A stretch of DNA of 6,255 nucleotides from contig JAOZKX010000139.1 of assembly GCA_029935135.1 (NCBI GenBank), positions 1 through 6,255 of the forward strand. The letters run 5' to 3'. This stretch comes from Desulfocapsa sp. GTDB lineage: Bacteria > Desulfobacterota > Desulfobulbia > Desulfobulbales > Desulfocapsaceae. Below are positions 1 to 6,155 of this stretch, piece by piece (position 1 is the stretch's first letter; each line of letters begins with the position of its first letter). Both the position numbers and the translations under genes were made by a program. The notes under the pieces are model-generated. The model did not search any database and had not been told where the DNA came from. It worked only from the letters and a program-made list of their open reading frames with translations.

Positions 1-66
1 CTGGTAAGTGGAGAAGAGATGCCCCTTGAAGCACAAATGTCGCTTGCCGGCAAAGTCCAGGATTAA
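1..66 (+). CDS. C-terminal end of an unidentified upstream protein (partial)
   Basis: Frame 1 is open from the window edge and stops at TAA 64-66. It gives 21 residues ending in SLAGKVQD. The stop lies 10 bases before the ATG of the DUF1641 gene, a spacing typical of co-transcribed genes. The fragment is too short to identify. DUF1641 genes are often found next to FAD-dependent oxidoreductases of the sulfide:quinone reductase type, so such a flavoprotein is a reasonable guess from context only. An open frame of 22 codons is weak evidence by itself. The tight fit of its stop to the next ribosome binding site is the main support. Confidence 0.5.
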   Translation: MVSGEEMPLEAQMSLAGKVQD

Positions 67-74
67 GGGGGGAG
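65..74 (+). promoter_or_regulatory. Ribosome binding site that fixes the DUF1641 start
   Basis: The purine run AAGGGGGGAG lies just before ATG 77-79, with its AAGGGG core 6 bases from the start codon. It overlaps the stop of the upstream frame (64-66). This favours the ATG at 77 over the in-frame ATG at 8, which would overlap that frame by nearly 60 bases. Confidence 0.7.
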
Positions 75-76
75 TT

Positions 77-829
77 ATGACCAATGAAGAAAAAATTCTC
101 GCTCGCCTTGACGAACTCACCCTGGAGGTTCGGGAAGCCAAACAGGCAATACGGCCCTATGTCGAGTTGAAGCAGGAAATGGAACCGCTTATTAACGATA
201 TGGTTATCAGCGCCATTTCCAAGTTAAGTGGTCTGGATAGACGATTTGACCTGGAAGATGTGGGAGAGATGGTGGGGCAGACGCTTATTTCCAGTAAAAA
301 TCTCTCTGAGGCTCTGAAGTCACTGAATCAGTTTATGGAATTCAAGAAAGATTTTGAGCCATACTCCAAGGATATGTTCAAGGAACTGGTGGAGCAGCTG
401 CAAAGCACACTACAGGGATTTGAACCTGCCAATCTGCAGGAACTACTCAAACAGTTTATTGTCAATATGGGAAATATGGCAGATGGACTGAAAATGCTTG
501 GTTCACTGATGGAAATGAAAAAGGATGCTGATGGGCTTTCTAAACTTGCCTTTAACGATGCAGTGGAGCGCCTGGAATGTCTCAAACAACGCGGTGTCTT
601 TGAAGCATTTGAAGAGGTGCTTGGGATGATCGAAAGGGTCGGGACAAAGATGCAGCAGGTCGATTTTCAGAAGATTGAACCGGTACGCGGTATTTTTGGC
701 ATGATGAGTGCTATGAAACGGCCGGAAGTTCAGGAGGGACTTGGGGTGCTGATAGAACTCTCCACCGTGATGACTGCCCTCAAAAGCGACTCTCCATCTG
801 CAGCCTGCAGCACCAGAAAGGTGGCCTGA
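77..829 (+). CDS. DUF1641 family protein with internal 58-residue repeats
   Basis: The 250-residue product is soluble and almost entirely alpha-helical, with no signal peptide or membrane segment. The C-terminal stretch around residues 204-235 (RGIFGMMSAMKRPEVQEGLG, then a hydrophobic helix) matches the core motif of DUF1641. This family has no established biochemical role but is often encoded beside sulfide:quinone-reductase-like flavoproteins and other sulfur-metabolism genes. Before that motif the protein repeats itself: VELKQEMEP at 29-37, MEFKKDFEP at 87-95 and MEMKKDADG at 145-153 are exactly 58 residues apart, and ALKSLNQF (79-86) and GLKMLGSL (137-144) keep the same period. I chose the ATG at 77 because a strong ribosome site precedes it and an upstream frame stops at 66. 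The likely role is as an accessory or scaffold partner of the upstream gene product; that is inference. The final 15 residues are low in hydrophobicity and probably disordered. Confidence 0.85.
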   Translation: MTNEEKILARLDELTLEVREAKQAIRPYVELKQEMEPLINDMVISAISKLSGLDRRFDLEDVGEMVGQTLISSKNLSEALKSLNQFMEFKKDFEPYSKDMFKELVEQLQSTLQGFEPANLQELLKQFIVNMGNMADGLKMLGSLMEMKKDADGLSKLAFNDAVERLECLKQRGVFEAFEEVLGMIERVGTKMQQVDFQKIEPVRGIFGMMSAMKRPEVQEGLGVLIELSTVMTALKSDSPSAACSTRKVA

Positions 830-858
830 TACTGAGGTAACTGGGAGAGTTTTCAATG

Positions 859-912
859 AGCGCTTCGTCTGATATGATTCAGTCTCGGGTCATAGCAGAC
901 GGAGTGTTATTT
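859..912 (+). terminator. Intrinsic-type terminator between convergent genes
   Basis: Bases 863-877 (CTTCGTCTGATATGA) pair with 890-904 (TCATAGCAGACGGAG). The stem has 14 pairs, one of them G-T, with a single A/G mismatch and a 12-base loop. G-T and Watson-Crick pairs can extend it outward to 859-862 with 905-908. On the + strand it is followed by TGTTATTT, a moderately T-rich tail that suits termination of the DUF1641 unit. It also lies 27 bases past the stop of the convergent PilZ gene. On the - strand no T-run follows, so it is only a partial block in that direction. A small CCCT/AGGG hairpin at 913-924 lies between it and the PilZ stop. Confidence 0.7.
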
Positions 913-930
913 CCCTGATAAGGGCGATGC

Positions 931-1266
931 TCAGTGGGTTGTCCATATATCTTCATCTTTGGGTTCCAGCTCTATCAGCATTGCCGTCCAGTCCCATGGG
1001 GCATTGGTGATAATCGCTCCGGTGGTTGTTGTCAGGCCATCTTCCTCTACCCATTTTGGTTGAAGCTGCAGTCTGAAGCGACGACCATTGCCGGTGATGA
1101 CAGCTGTAAAAGAGTCGTTTTGCGTCTGCAGTTTTCTTGGGATGTCCGTGATACAAACACCAAATCGTGAGATATCCTTAATGGTTCCTGTACTGAATCC
1201 CACCCTGTCAGCAATATCCACTTCCATGCCGGATGCATTCAGTCTGCTATGTCTTCGCTTATTCAT
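931..1266 (-). CDS. Single-domain PilZ protein, probable c-di-GMP effector
   Basis: This 111-residue cytoplasmic protein is about the length of one PilZ domain. Both nucleotide-binding motifs are present: the RxxxR arginines R4 and R8 near the N terminus (KRRHSR) and the D/NxSxxG motif as D31-x-S33-x-x-G36 (DISRFG). Proteins with both motifs usually bind cyclic di-GMP and act as adaptors for motility, adhesion or polysaccharide export. The rest fits the PilZ beta-barrel, with alternating hydrophobic strands around residues 45-100. No output domain is fused, so it should act by binding a partner. The start is supported by AAGGAG at 1271-1276, 4 bases before the ATG. It is the last gene of the - strand set, 196 bases downstream of the hybrid kinase stop, which suggests but does not prove a functional link. 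Its stop faces the DUF1641 unit across a shared hairpin. Confidence 0.88.
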   Translation of the reverse strand: MNKRRHSRLNASGMEVDIADRVGFSTGTIKDISRFGVCITDIPRKLQTQNDSFTAVITGNGRRFRLQLQPKWVEEDGLTTTTGAIITNAPWDWTAMLIELEPKDEDIWTTH

Positions 1267-1330
1267 GTCTCTCCTTATCTAACTGAAAGAATGTTGGAAA
1301 ATATTCCTAATGTACCTTAAACTTCCTGTA

Positions 1331-1363
1331 ATGATATCATACTGACCAATAGATACAATTGGT
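1331..1363. promoter_or_regulatory. Paired dyads upstream of the PilZ gene, possible operator
   Basis: The kinase-PilZ gap (1267-1462) holds a perfect 10-bp palindrome, ATGATATCAT (1331-1340). Four bases on is an inverted repeat ACCAAT (1345-1350) / ATTGGT (1358-1363) with a 7-base spacer. They lie about 65-100 bases upstream of the PilZ ATG, where a promoter and operator could be. A -10-like TATGAT on the - strand overlaps this area, but I could not find a good -35 at the right distance. No open frame or clear terminator is visible in the gap, so whether PilZ has its own promoter stays open. Confidence 0.3.
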
Positions 1364-1462
1364 GGAAATACGGGTTTTCGGGTTGGTAAATATACCCATA
1401 GGGAAAATGTGGTCGGGGATGGTGAAAGGCGGATACAGGGTGAAGAGGGGATGGGAGCTGGT

Positions 1463-4150
1463 TCAGGATTCTCTCTTGTCCTGAGAAAGCTGGAGTAATT
1501 CTGCAATGGTAGAAATGAGTTCCGCCGCATCTATTGGTTTTGTGATGTAGGCATCCATCCCTGCGTTCAGATATCGTTCTCTGTCTCCTTTCATGGCATG
1601 AGCAGTGAGGGCAATGATAGGAATGTGATCAGTATGCTTTTTCTCCATTGCTCTGATCTGTCTGGTTGCTTCAGTGCCATCCATTTCCGGCATCTGAATG
1701 TCCATCAGTATCAGGTCGTAGGTCTTATTTGTAATTGCTTCCACAACCTGTTTACCGTCAGCAACACAGGTGATATTACAATCCTGTTGATTGAGGATTG
1801 CTGTAAACATTATCTGGTTGATTGGCTCATCATCGGCAATAAGGATATGGACATTTTTAAAAAGAGAGATAGGTATGGGGGGATGATTATTGGGGGAACC
1901 CTTGCCTTTTCTAGTCTCGGTCATTTCGCGATCCAGAGCGAAGGGGACAGTGAAATGGAAAATAGTTCCCTGATCCGCTCTACTTTCCAACCATATTTTA
2001 CCGTGCATCAGCTCAACCAGTTTGTTGGAAATTGTGAGGCCCAGCCCGGTTCCGCCAAATTTTCTGGTGGTGGAACTGTCTTCCTGGGTAAAGGCCTGAA
2101 ATATCTTTTCCTGGCGTTCCCTGGTAACTCCAATTCCGGTATCCATAATAGAGAAGTGAAATTGCCACTCAGGAGTGTCGTCATTTTCAGCGCCTGAGAT
2201 GGGTTTTGCAGTGATGTCAATTTCAACCCCGCCCCATGGCGTGAATTTAATGGCGTTGGAGATAAGGTTGTTGAGCACCTGCTGCAGGCGACCAGAATCT
2301 CCATACAGTCTGGTAGGGGTATTCGGCTGGAAATGGTAAGCAAGTTGAAGCCCTTTTTCTTTTGCTGTTACAAGATGAAAATGAATGGTCTCATCAATAA
2401 GGGCCGTAATATCGAAGCTTACATCGTCAATGTCCAGTTTCCCAGCTTCTATCTTGGAAAGATCAAGGATGTCGTTAATGATCGATAAAAGATTATTTGT
2501 TGAATGCTGCACAAGAAGAAGGTATTGCTTCTGTTCATCGGAAATTTTCATTTGCAGAATGAGGTCCACAAAACCTTTTATGGCATTCATCGGGGTACGG
2601 ATTTCATGGCTCATATTGGCCAGGAAGTCTGTTTTTACCCGGCTGGCTTTCTCGGCAAGGCTCCTGGTTTGAATCAGCTCAAGTTCCGCTTCCTTTCGTT
2701 CAGTGATATCAATGCAATACTCTATTATTGCATTGATATCACCATTGCTGTCTCTGATGGGGTAGGCCTGAACCTCTACATTTCTATCACGCCCGTTCTC
2801 ACCTTTATGGATATGTTCAACAACATGGGATTCACCGCTCTCCAGGACAGATTGCAGGGGACAGGCATGGTTGCCCCCGGAGCAGGGAGTGGTTCTGTTG
2901 TGGTTCACCTGATAGCAGTATTTGTTTTCTCCCACACCTGCACCCTGGAGCGCCGCTTTATTTGCAAGTTGTATCTCATATGTTTTGCTATCTATAACGC
3001 TGAATGGGTGGTTGAGTGAGTCAATGACTACTCTTAGGAAATTTCCTTTTTCCTGGAGATCTTCACTGATACGCTTGCGTTCCTCCACTTCTGCTTCCAG
3101 TCTTTTGGTCTGTTGACTTACCCGCTTAAAGGAGGAGATAGCAATCAATACACTGACGATGATTCCTAAAATTGCGAAGAAAAAGATCCCTCTGATGATC
3201 AAAGTGTTGGTGGCGGTTAATTTTGTAAGCGATGGGTTCAAGCTGGATCTGTAGATGTACGATTCGAGTTTCTCGGCAGTTGTTTTGGCATGATTGGAGG
3301 CAAAGGTAAGGGATGTCCAGAGGATGTTGAACTCTGCTTTGAGCGCGTCGTGGCGTGTCTTGATCAATGCCCGGGTACCGGTAAGATACCTTCCTAACTG
3401 TTCCAGGTCATTTTCGGCATCTGCCAGCAGCAGTTTGTTTTGTTCAAGTGTATTGTTTCGTATATTTTCAGCAACGATGGCTGCATACTCGTGGAGTTTA
3501 CGGTGCAGTGGATGAATGTCATCATAAATGACTTCTGCAATATCTGTATCTCTGAGGTGATTTTCTTGGCTGTACCATATGAAAAATCCGCACTCCCTGT
3601 AATCAAAGGTGCTGACCAGTATTTGACCAATTTCGGCAGATTTTTTTATGGCCTGTACATACATCATATGCTGCAGTTGTCGCTCGGTAAGGACATCAAA
3701 CAGTGAGCGAACTTCGCCCTTATATTCCGTCATATAGGTCATGATCTGACGACGTAGTTTGATTGCCTCTGGAAAAGAGGAATACACTCTGTCACAGTCT
3801 TCCACAAAATCAATGGCCATTTCCCGCTCTTGGTCAGATAACTCCATGGACTGGATAGCGATGAGTATGGTGGAAAATTCATCTTCAATGGAAGCAAGTT
3901 CAGTTTCCACCTTGGAGAGTTCAACGGTGTCATTCTGCAGGAGTCCAAAAATCTCATTTGCTTTGCCAAGATTGTTGATGGCTTGTTGTACAGATCCGAT
4001 CAGTTGATAATTTCTCAGCACTGTTTCCACAGCCTGTTCATTTTTTATCAGGGCAAAGATGTTGATACAGAGGAGGGCCAGAATGATGGCGGTGACAAAG
4101 ACAAAGGAGAGAATCAGTGCCCTATGGTTGCTGGACTGTTTCTTTTTCAT
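1463..4150 (-). CDS. Membrane hybrid sensor histidine kinase (CZB-like sensor, PAS, HisKA, HATPase, receiver)
   Basis: The 895-residue protein has membrane helices at about 11-34 and 317-339 around a largely helical periplasmic region of roughly 280 residues. Within it, H161, C187 (CGFFIWY), H216 and H220 (HRKLHEYA) follow the order and spacing of CZB zinc-binding domains. A coiled coil (about 343-370) leads to a PAS domain (about 371-485) with a cysteine cluster C412/C423/C430. HisKA follows with phospho-acceptor H515 in SHEIRTPMN. The HATPase shows the N-box NNLISNAIKF (N632), G1 DTGIG (670-674), an F-box and G2 GGTGLGL (699-705). The C-terminal receiver has D773/D774, acceptor D817 in LMDIQMPEMDG, T849 and K871. 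All catalytic residues are present, so it should autophosphorylate and pass phosphate to its own receiver. There is no Hpt or DNA-binding domain, so a separate Hpt protein or regulator is needed. The ribosome site is weak (GGA close to ATG), but no better in-frame start exists before the upstream stop. Confidence 0.95.
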   Translation of the reverse strand: MKKKQSSNHRALILSFVFVTAIILALLCINIFALIKNEQAVETVLRNYQLIGSVQQAINNLGKANEIFGLLQNDTVELSKVETELASIEDEFSTILIAIQSMELSDQEREMAIDFVEDCDRVYSSFPEAIKLRRQIMTYMTEYKGEVRSLFDVLTERQLQHMMYVQAIKKSAEIGQILVSTFDYRECGFFIWYSQENHLRDTDIAEVIYDDIHPLHRKLHEYAAIVAENIRNNTLEQNKLLLADAENDLEQLGRYLTGTRALIKTRHDALKAEFNILWTSLTFASNHAKTTAEKLESYIYRSSLNPSLTKLTATNTLIIRGIFFFAILGIIVSVLIAISSFKRVSQQTKRLEAEVEERKRISEDLQEKGNFLRVVIDSLNHPFSVIDSKTYEIQLANKAALQGAGVGENKYCYQVNHNRTTPCSGGNHACPLQSVLESGESHVVEHIHKGENGRDRNVEVQAYPIRDSNGDINAIIEYCIDITERKEAELELIQTRSLAEKASRVKTDFLANMSHEIRTPMNAIKGFVDLILQMKISDEQKQYLLLVQHSTNNLLSIINDILDLSKIEAGKLDIDDVSFDITALIDETIHFHLVTAKEKGLQLAYHFQPNTPTRLYGDSGRLQQVLNNLISNAIKFTPWGGVEIDITAKPISGAENDDTPEWQFHFSIMDTGIGVTRERQEKIFQAFTQEDSSTTRKFGGTGLGLTISNKLVELMHGKIWLESRADQGTIFHFTVPFALDREMTETRKGKGSPNNHPPIPISLFKNVHILIADDEPINQIMFTAILNQQDCNITCVADGKQVVEAITNKTYDLILMDIQMPEMDGTEATRQIRAMEKKHTDHIPIIALTAHAMKGDRERYLNAGMDAYITKPIDAAELISTIAELLQLSQDKRES

Positions 4151-4168
4151 ATTCCAGGTGGCAGCAGA

Positions 4169-4200
4169 GACTGTAAACCAGTCATATGGGAGAGGACTGG
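4169..4200 (-). promoter_or_regulatory. Overlapping alternative hairpins in the kinase leader
   Basis: On the + strand the elements are GACTG (4169-4173), CCAGTC (4178-4183) and GACTGG (4195-4200). The middle element can pair with either neighbour but not both. In the kinase mRNA this gives either a 6-bp stem with an 11-base loop or a 5-bp stem, 19-50 bases upstream of the ATG and near its weak ribosome site. This layout could allow control of translation or attenuation, but stems this short also arise by chance. The rest of the 112-base gap to the membrane-protein gene shows no terminator. Confidence 0.25.
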
Positions 4201-4262
4201 GGTTTTATGTGTATGGATGTCCATCTTCGGCGTTGTTTGTTATCTGTTCGAGTTGGCGACCG

Positions 4263-5066
4263 TCACAAACTGACATTGCCATTTCTGTTTTGGGTGGATT
4301 CAGAGGGCTGTTGTTTAAAGGAAAAGTGTAATGTGCTTTTCGCAATCTGAGCAGCATAGAGGAGATAATAGTAGTAGGTGTTCTGCTCTCTGAATTCAGA
4401 TATGTTACCGGATAAATTCCCTCCGACACCGTTGATAATACTCAGCTCGTGACCTTCCAGAAAGTGGGCTGTTTTTGAAAAGAGGAATGTCAGGATAAAG
4501 CCGGCAACAAAATAACGCGAAGGGAGAAGGCACTTAATAATGGGAATTTTAATTTTGTTGGACAGGAGGGGCAGTATGATAAACCAGAAAACAGTGATGA
4601 TATCAACGGCTAATTTAAGGAAATGGGCATTGTCCCGTTTTCCGTGGCCTTGGTTGTGCCAGTTTCTGAATTCCAGATTAATATAGTGGCCCTTAAAGAG
4701 TTCATACACATGAATACCGTAATCAATTTCCTCCAGGAATAAGAAAAGAAAAAGAAAAGAGAGGAAAGAAAAAAATATTTTCTCTTGTTTGTGTTGACGG
4801 GTAATGGCAGCGTGAAAGAATATGGAGAAAATACTCACCAGGTAGATATTTTGCAGGATCTCAAGGATCCCAAATTCTCTCCAGGATCGCACTCGTAAAA
4901 AACTGATCGTAGGTGCGATAATCTGCTGCAGAAAATCAATGCCGCCAAAATAAAAAAACATCAGGAGAAGATTGATGGCTATGGGTATTGCATAAAAAAG
5001 GATGAGATTTTGCTGTCTGCTGTTGATCGTGTTGCCCGATGGTAAAATATGTTCTAGAAACCGCAT
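4263..5066 (-). CDS. Polytopic membrane protein of unknown function
   Basis: The 267-residue protein has hydrophobic segments at about 21-40, 66-86, 97-112, 153-170 and 184-200, plus a Tyr-rich helix near 230-242. That suggests five or six membrane spans. Charged and His residues sit at segment edges: E64 and E69; the EEIDYG motif (E112, E113, D115); the loop NWHNQGH (135-141: H137, H141), then H148; HFLEGH (H201, E204, H206); and E224/E227. From memory, the EE-x-x-x-G and N-x-H-N pair resembles an uncharacterised bacterial membrane family with EEISWGQ and NLHN motifs. I cannot confirm this and assign no function. Conserved acidic and His residues at membrane edges would suit a metal-dependent membrane enzyme or a sensor; this is inference. 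There is no clear ribosome site before ATG 5064-5066, and the frame is closed upstream at 5106-5108, so the start is uncertain. It lies 112 bases before the kinase on the same strand. Confidence 0.75.
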   Translation of the reverse strand: MRFLEHILPSGNTINSRQQNLILFYAIPIAINLLLMFFYFGGIDFLQQIIAPTISFLRVRSWREFGILEILQNIYLVSIFSIFFHAAITRQHKQEKIFFSFLSFLFLFLFLEEIDYGIHVYELFKGHYINLEFRNWHNQGHGKRDNAHFLKLAVDIITVFWFIILPLLSNKIKIPIIKCLLPSRYFVAGFILTFLFSKTAHFLEGHELSIINGVGGNLSGNISEFREQNTYYYYLLYAAQIAKSTLHFSFKQQPSESTQNRNGNVSL

Positions 5067-5192
5067 GAAATTACGAGTGAAAGAGGTGAAGATAATAATC
5101 TGTTGTCAGCTTTGTTCAGAGCCTGACATTTTCCCAGGAAGAATGATAAATACAATAGTTACTGCTGAGAATCAAGTGAAAGCTCTGCCTTG

Positions 5193-5240
5193 CTGCTGCT
5201 TTCTGCGGTTCTTGTGGAGCTGTTTGCAAGAAAGCAGCAG
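5193..5240. repeat. Strong hairpin with 11-bp perfect arms downstream of the DUF4412-like gene
   Basis: CTGCTGCTTTC (5193-5203) is perfectly complementary to GAAAGCAGCAG (5230-5240). With one bulged base the stem extends inward by TGC (5204-5206) / GCA (5226-5228), and two G-T pairs are possible after that. It begins 25 bases after the stop of the exported-protein gene, where a terminator would be expected, but neither strand has a T-run next to it. It could be a transcript 3' end formed by processing, a stability element, or a terminator that needs a factor. The rest of the 199-base gap (5067-5265) shows no gene. Confidence 0.6.
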
Positions 5241-5265
5241 GGGAGAAAATGCATAGCCGACAGAT

Positions 5266-6000
5266 TTACTGGTTATTGGGCTGCACCTGATTCATCATTT
5301 CCTGCAATTGCTTCATCATCTCATCCATCTCTTCCTTGGACGGCATTTTCTGCCCGGCAGCTGGAGTCCCGTCGCCGGGAGCACTGTCGTTCATAAATGC
5401 GCCCATATTCGGCATCCCCATGGCCTCTTCCATGGATGCTGCTTCAGTATAGTTTTCAGGGACAGCAAACAACGATGCAGGCTGCTTCCCTGTCTGAATG
5501 TTTTCAAGGTATGATGTAACTGCACCCATGGGGGCCGGAAGTGTTATCTCTGTTTTCACAGGGTAATTAAGTTTTTCTGAATACCATAATTTTATATCAG
5601 TGGGAGACTGGGATTGATCCATCTGCAATGCCCCTTTATAGATCAGACATTTGTAGCCGGACACTGACTCTTTACCAATTTTTTTCATATTGTTTTTCTT
5701 GATCCAGGTTTTGAAATCACCCGCATCGGCCATTGGGTTCTTATCTTTCATGTCTGCAATATTTGAGACATGATATTTCTTGGTACTGGTGAAAATCTGG
5801 TAGACCAGTGGACCCTTGGTAATTGATATCATGCCCATCATTTCACTTCTGGTGGTATCCGGATTTTTAAAATATATCTTTCCGGTGATATTGCCTGTAC
5901 CCATCTGTGAAATCATATCAGCAGAAAATTCTTTTGCAAAAGAAGCTGCAGCAAAAACGATGGATAAGAAAATAAGTGAAGTTTGAATAATTTTTTTCAT
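5266..6000 (-). CDS. Exported DUF4412-like envelope protein with Met-rich C-terminal tail
   Basis: The 244-residue protein begins with a classic Sec signal peptide: MKK, a hydrophobic core to about residue 19, and a likely signal peptidase I site after SFA (22/23). There is no lipobox, so the mature protein should be soluble in the periplasm. Residues 24-185 resemble DUF4412, a LolA/LolB-like beta-rich fold: FSADM, then GKIYFKNPDTTRSEM, then repeated strands including GYKCLIYKG and KLWYSEKLNYPVKTEI. LolA-like folds bind lipids or hydrophobic ligands, but no function is proven for DUF4412. The tail from about 188 is low in complexity, with a Gly/Pro/Asp linker (206-218) and a helix MDEMMKQLQEMMNQ. 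It contains 11 Met among residues 190-236, a pattern seen in copper-handling proteins and also in flexible coiled tails. The start is supported by AAGGAG at 6011-6016, 10 bases upstream. It is the first - strand gene in the window, so it may lead the set. Confidence 0.82.
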   Translation of the reverse strand: MKKIIQTSLIFLSIVFAAASFAKEFSADMISQMGTGNITGKIYFKNPDTTRSEMMGMISITKGPLVYQIFTSTKKYHVSNIADMKDKNPMADAGDFKTWIKKNNMKKIGKESVSGYKCLIYKGALQMDQSQSPTDIKLWYSEKLNYPVKTEITLPAPMGAVTSYLENIQTGKQPASLFAVPENYTEAASMEEAMGMPNMGAFMNDSAPGDGTPAAGQKMPSKEEMDEMMKQLQEMMNQVQPNNQ

Positions 6001-6030
6001 CTGCTTCTAACTCCTTGTTTAATGAGAATA

Positions 6031-6057
6031 TGTGTAGCAGGTTTTTCCTGCAATCAA
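6031..6057 (-). promoter_or_regulatory. 15-bp palindrome flanked by promoter-like hexamers
   Basis: GCAGGAAAAACCTGC (6037-6051, - strand) has 5-bp arms around an A5 centre. It is flanked on the - strand by TTGATT (6052-6057) and TACACA (6031-6036), which weakly resemble -35 and -10 boxes. The 15-base spacing is shorter than the usual 16-19, so promoter function is doubtful. The palindrome itself could be an operator or a small hairpin in the leader of the exported-protein mRNA, about 36-51 bases upstream of its ATG. Confidence 0.3.
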
Positions 6058-6155
6058 TGTTGCTTGAGGACTAAAAACTGATATCGATTTACCTGTTCTG
6101 CTTTGAGTGACCAGTGGATTCCATCAGCCGCATTTGCCAAATTTCTGTTCAATCT

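Noticed and set aside
8..76. N-terminal extension of the DUF1641 protein from an in-frame ATG at 8
   Set aside because: The extension overlaps an upstream frame that stops at 64-66, has a basic non-helical composition unlike the rest, and the strong ribosome site sits before the ATG at 77.
934..1170. Open frame on the + strand opposite the PilZ gene
   Set aside because: The - strand frame encodes a clear PilZ domain with both binding motifs. The + strand product resembles nothing.
1463..1484. Inverted repeat TCAGGA/TCCTGA over the kinase stop codon as a terminator
   Set aside because: It is only 6 bp with no T-run downstream, and it is mostly inside coding sequence.
1598..2197. 199-codon open frame on the + strand
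   Set aside because: It lies antisense to the HATPase and receiver part of the kinase, whose motifs are unmistakable. The product has no recognisable domain.
2504..3019. 171-codon open frame on the + strand
   Set aside because: It is antisense to the PAS-HisKA region of the kinase and has no ribosome site or family features.
4741..4775. 35-base purine-only tract
   Set aside because: It is fully explained by Phe, Leu and Ser codons of a hydrophobic segment of the membrane protein read on the - strand.
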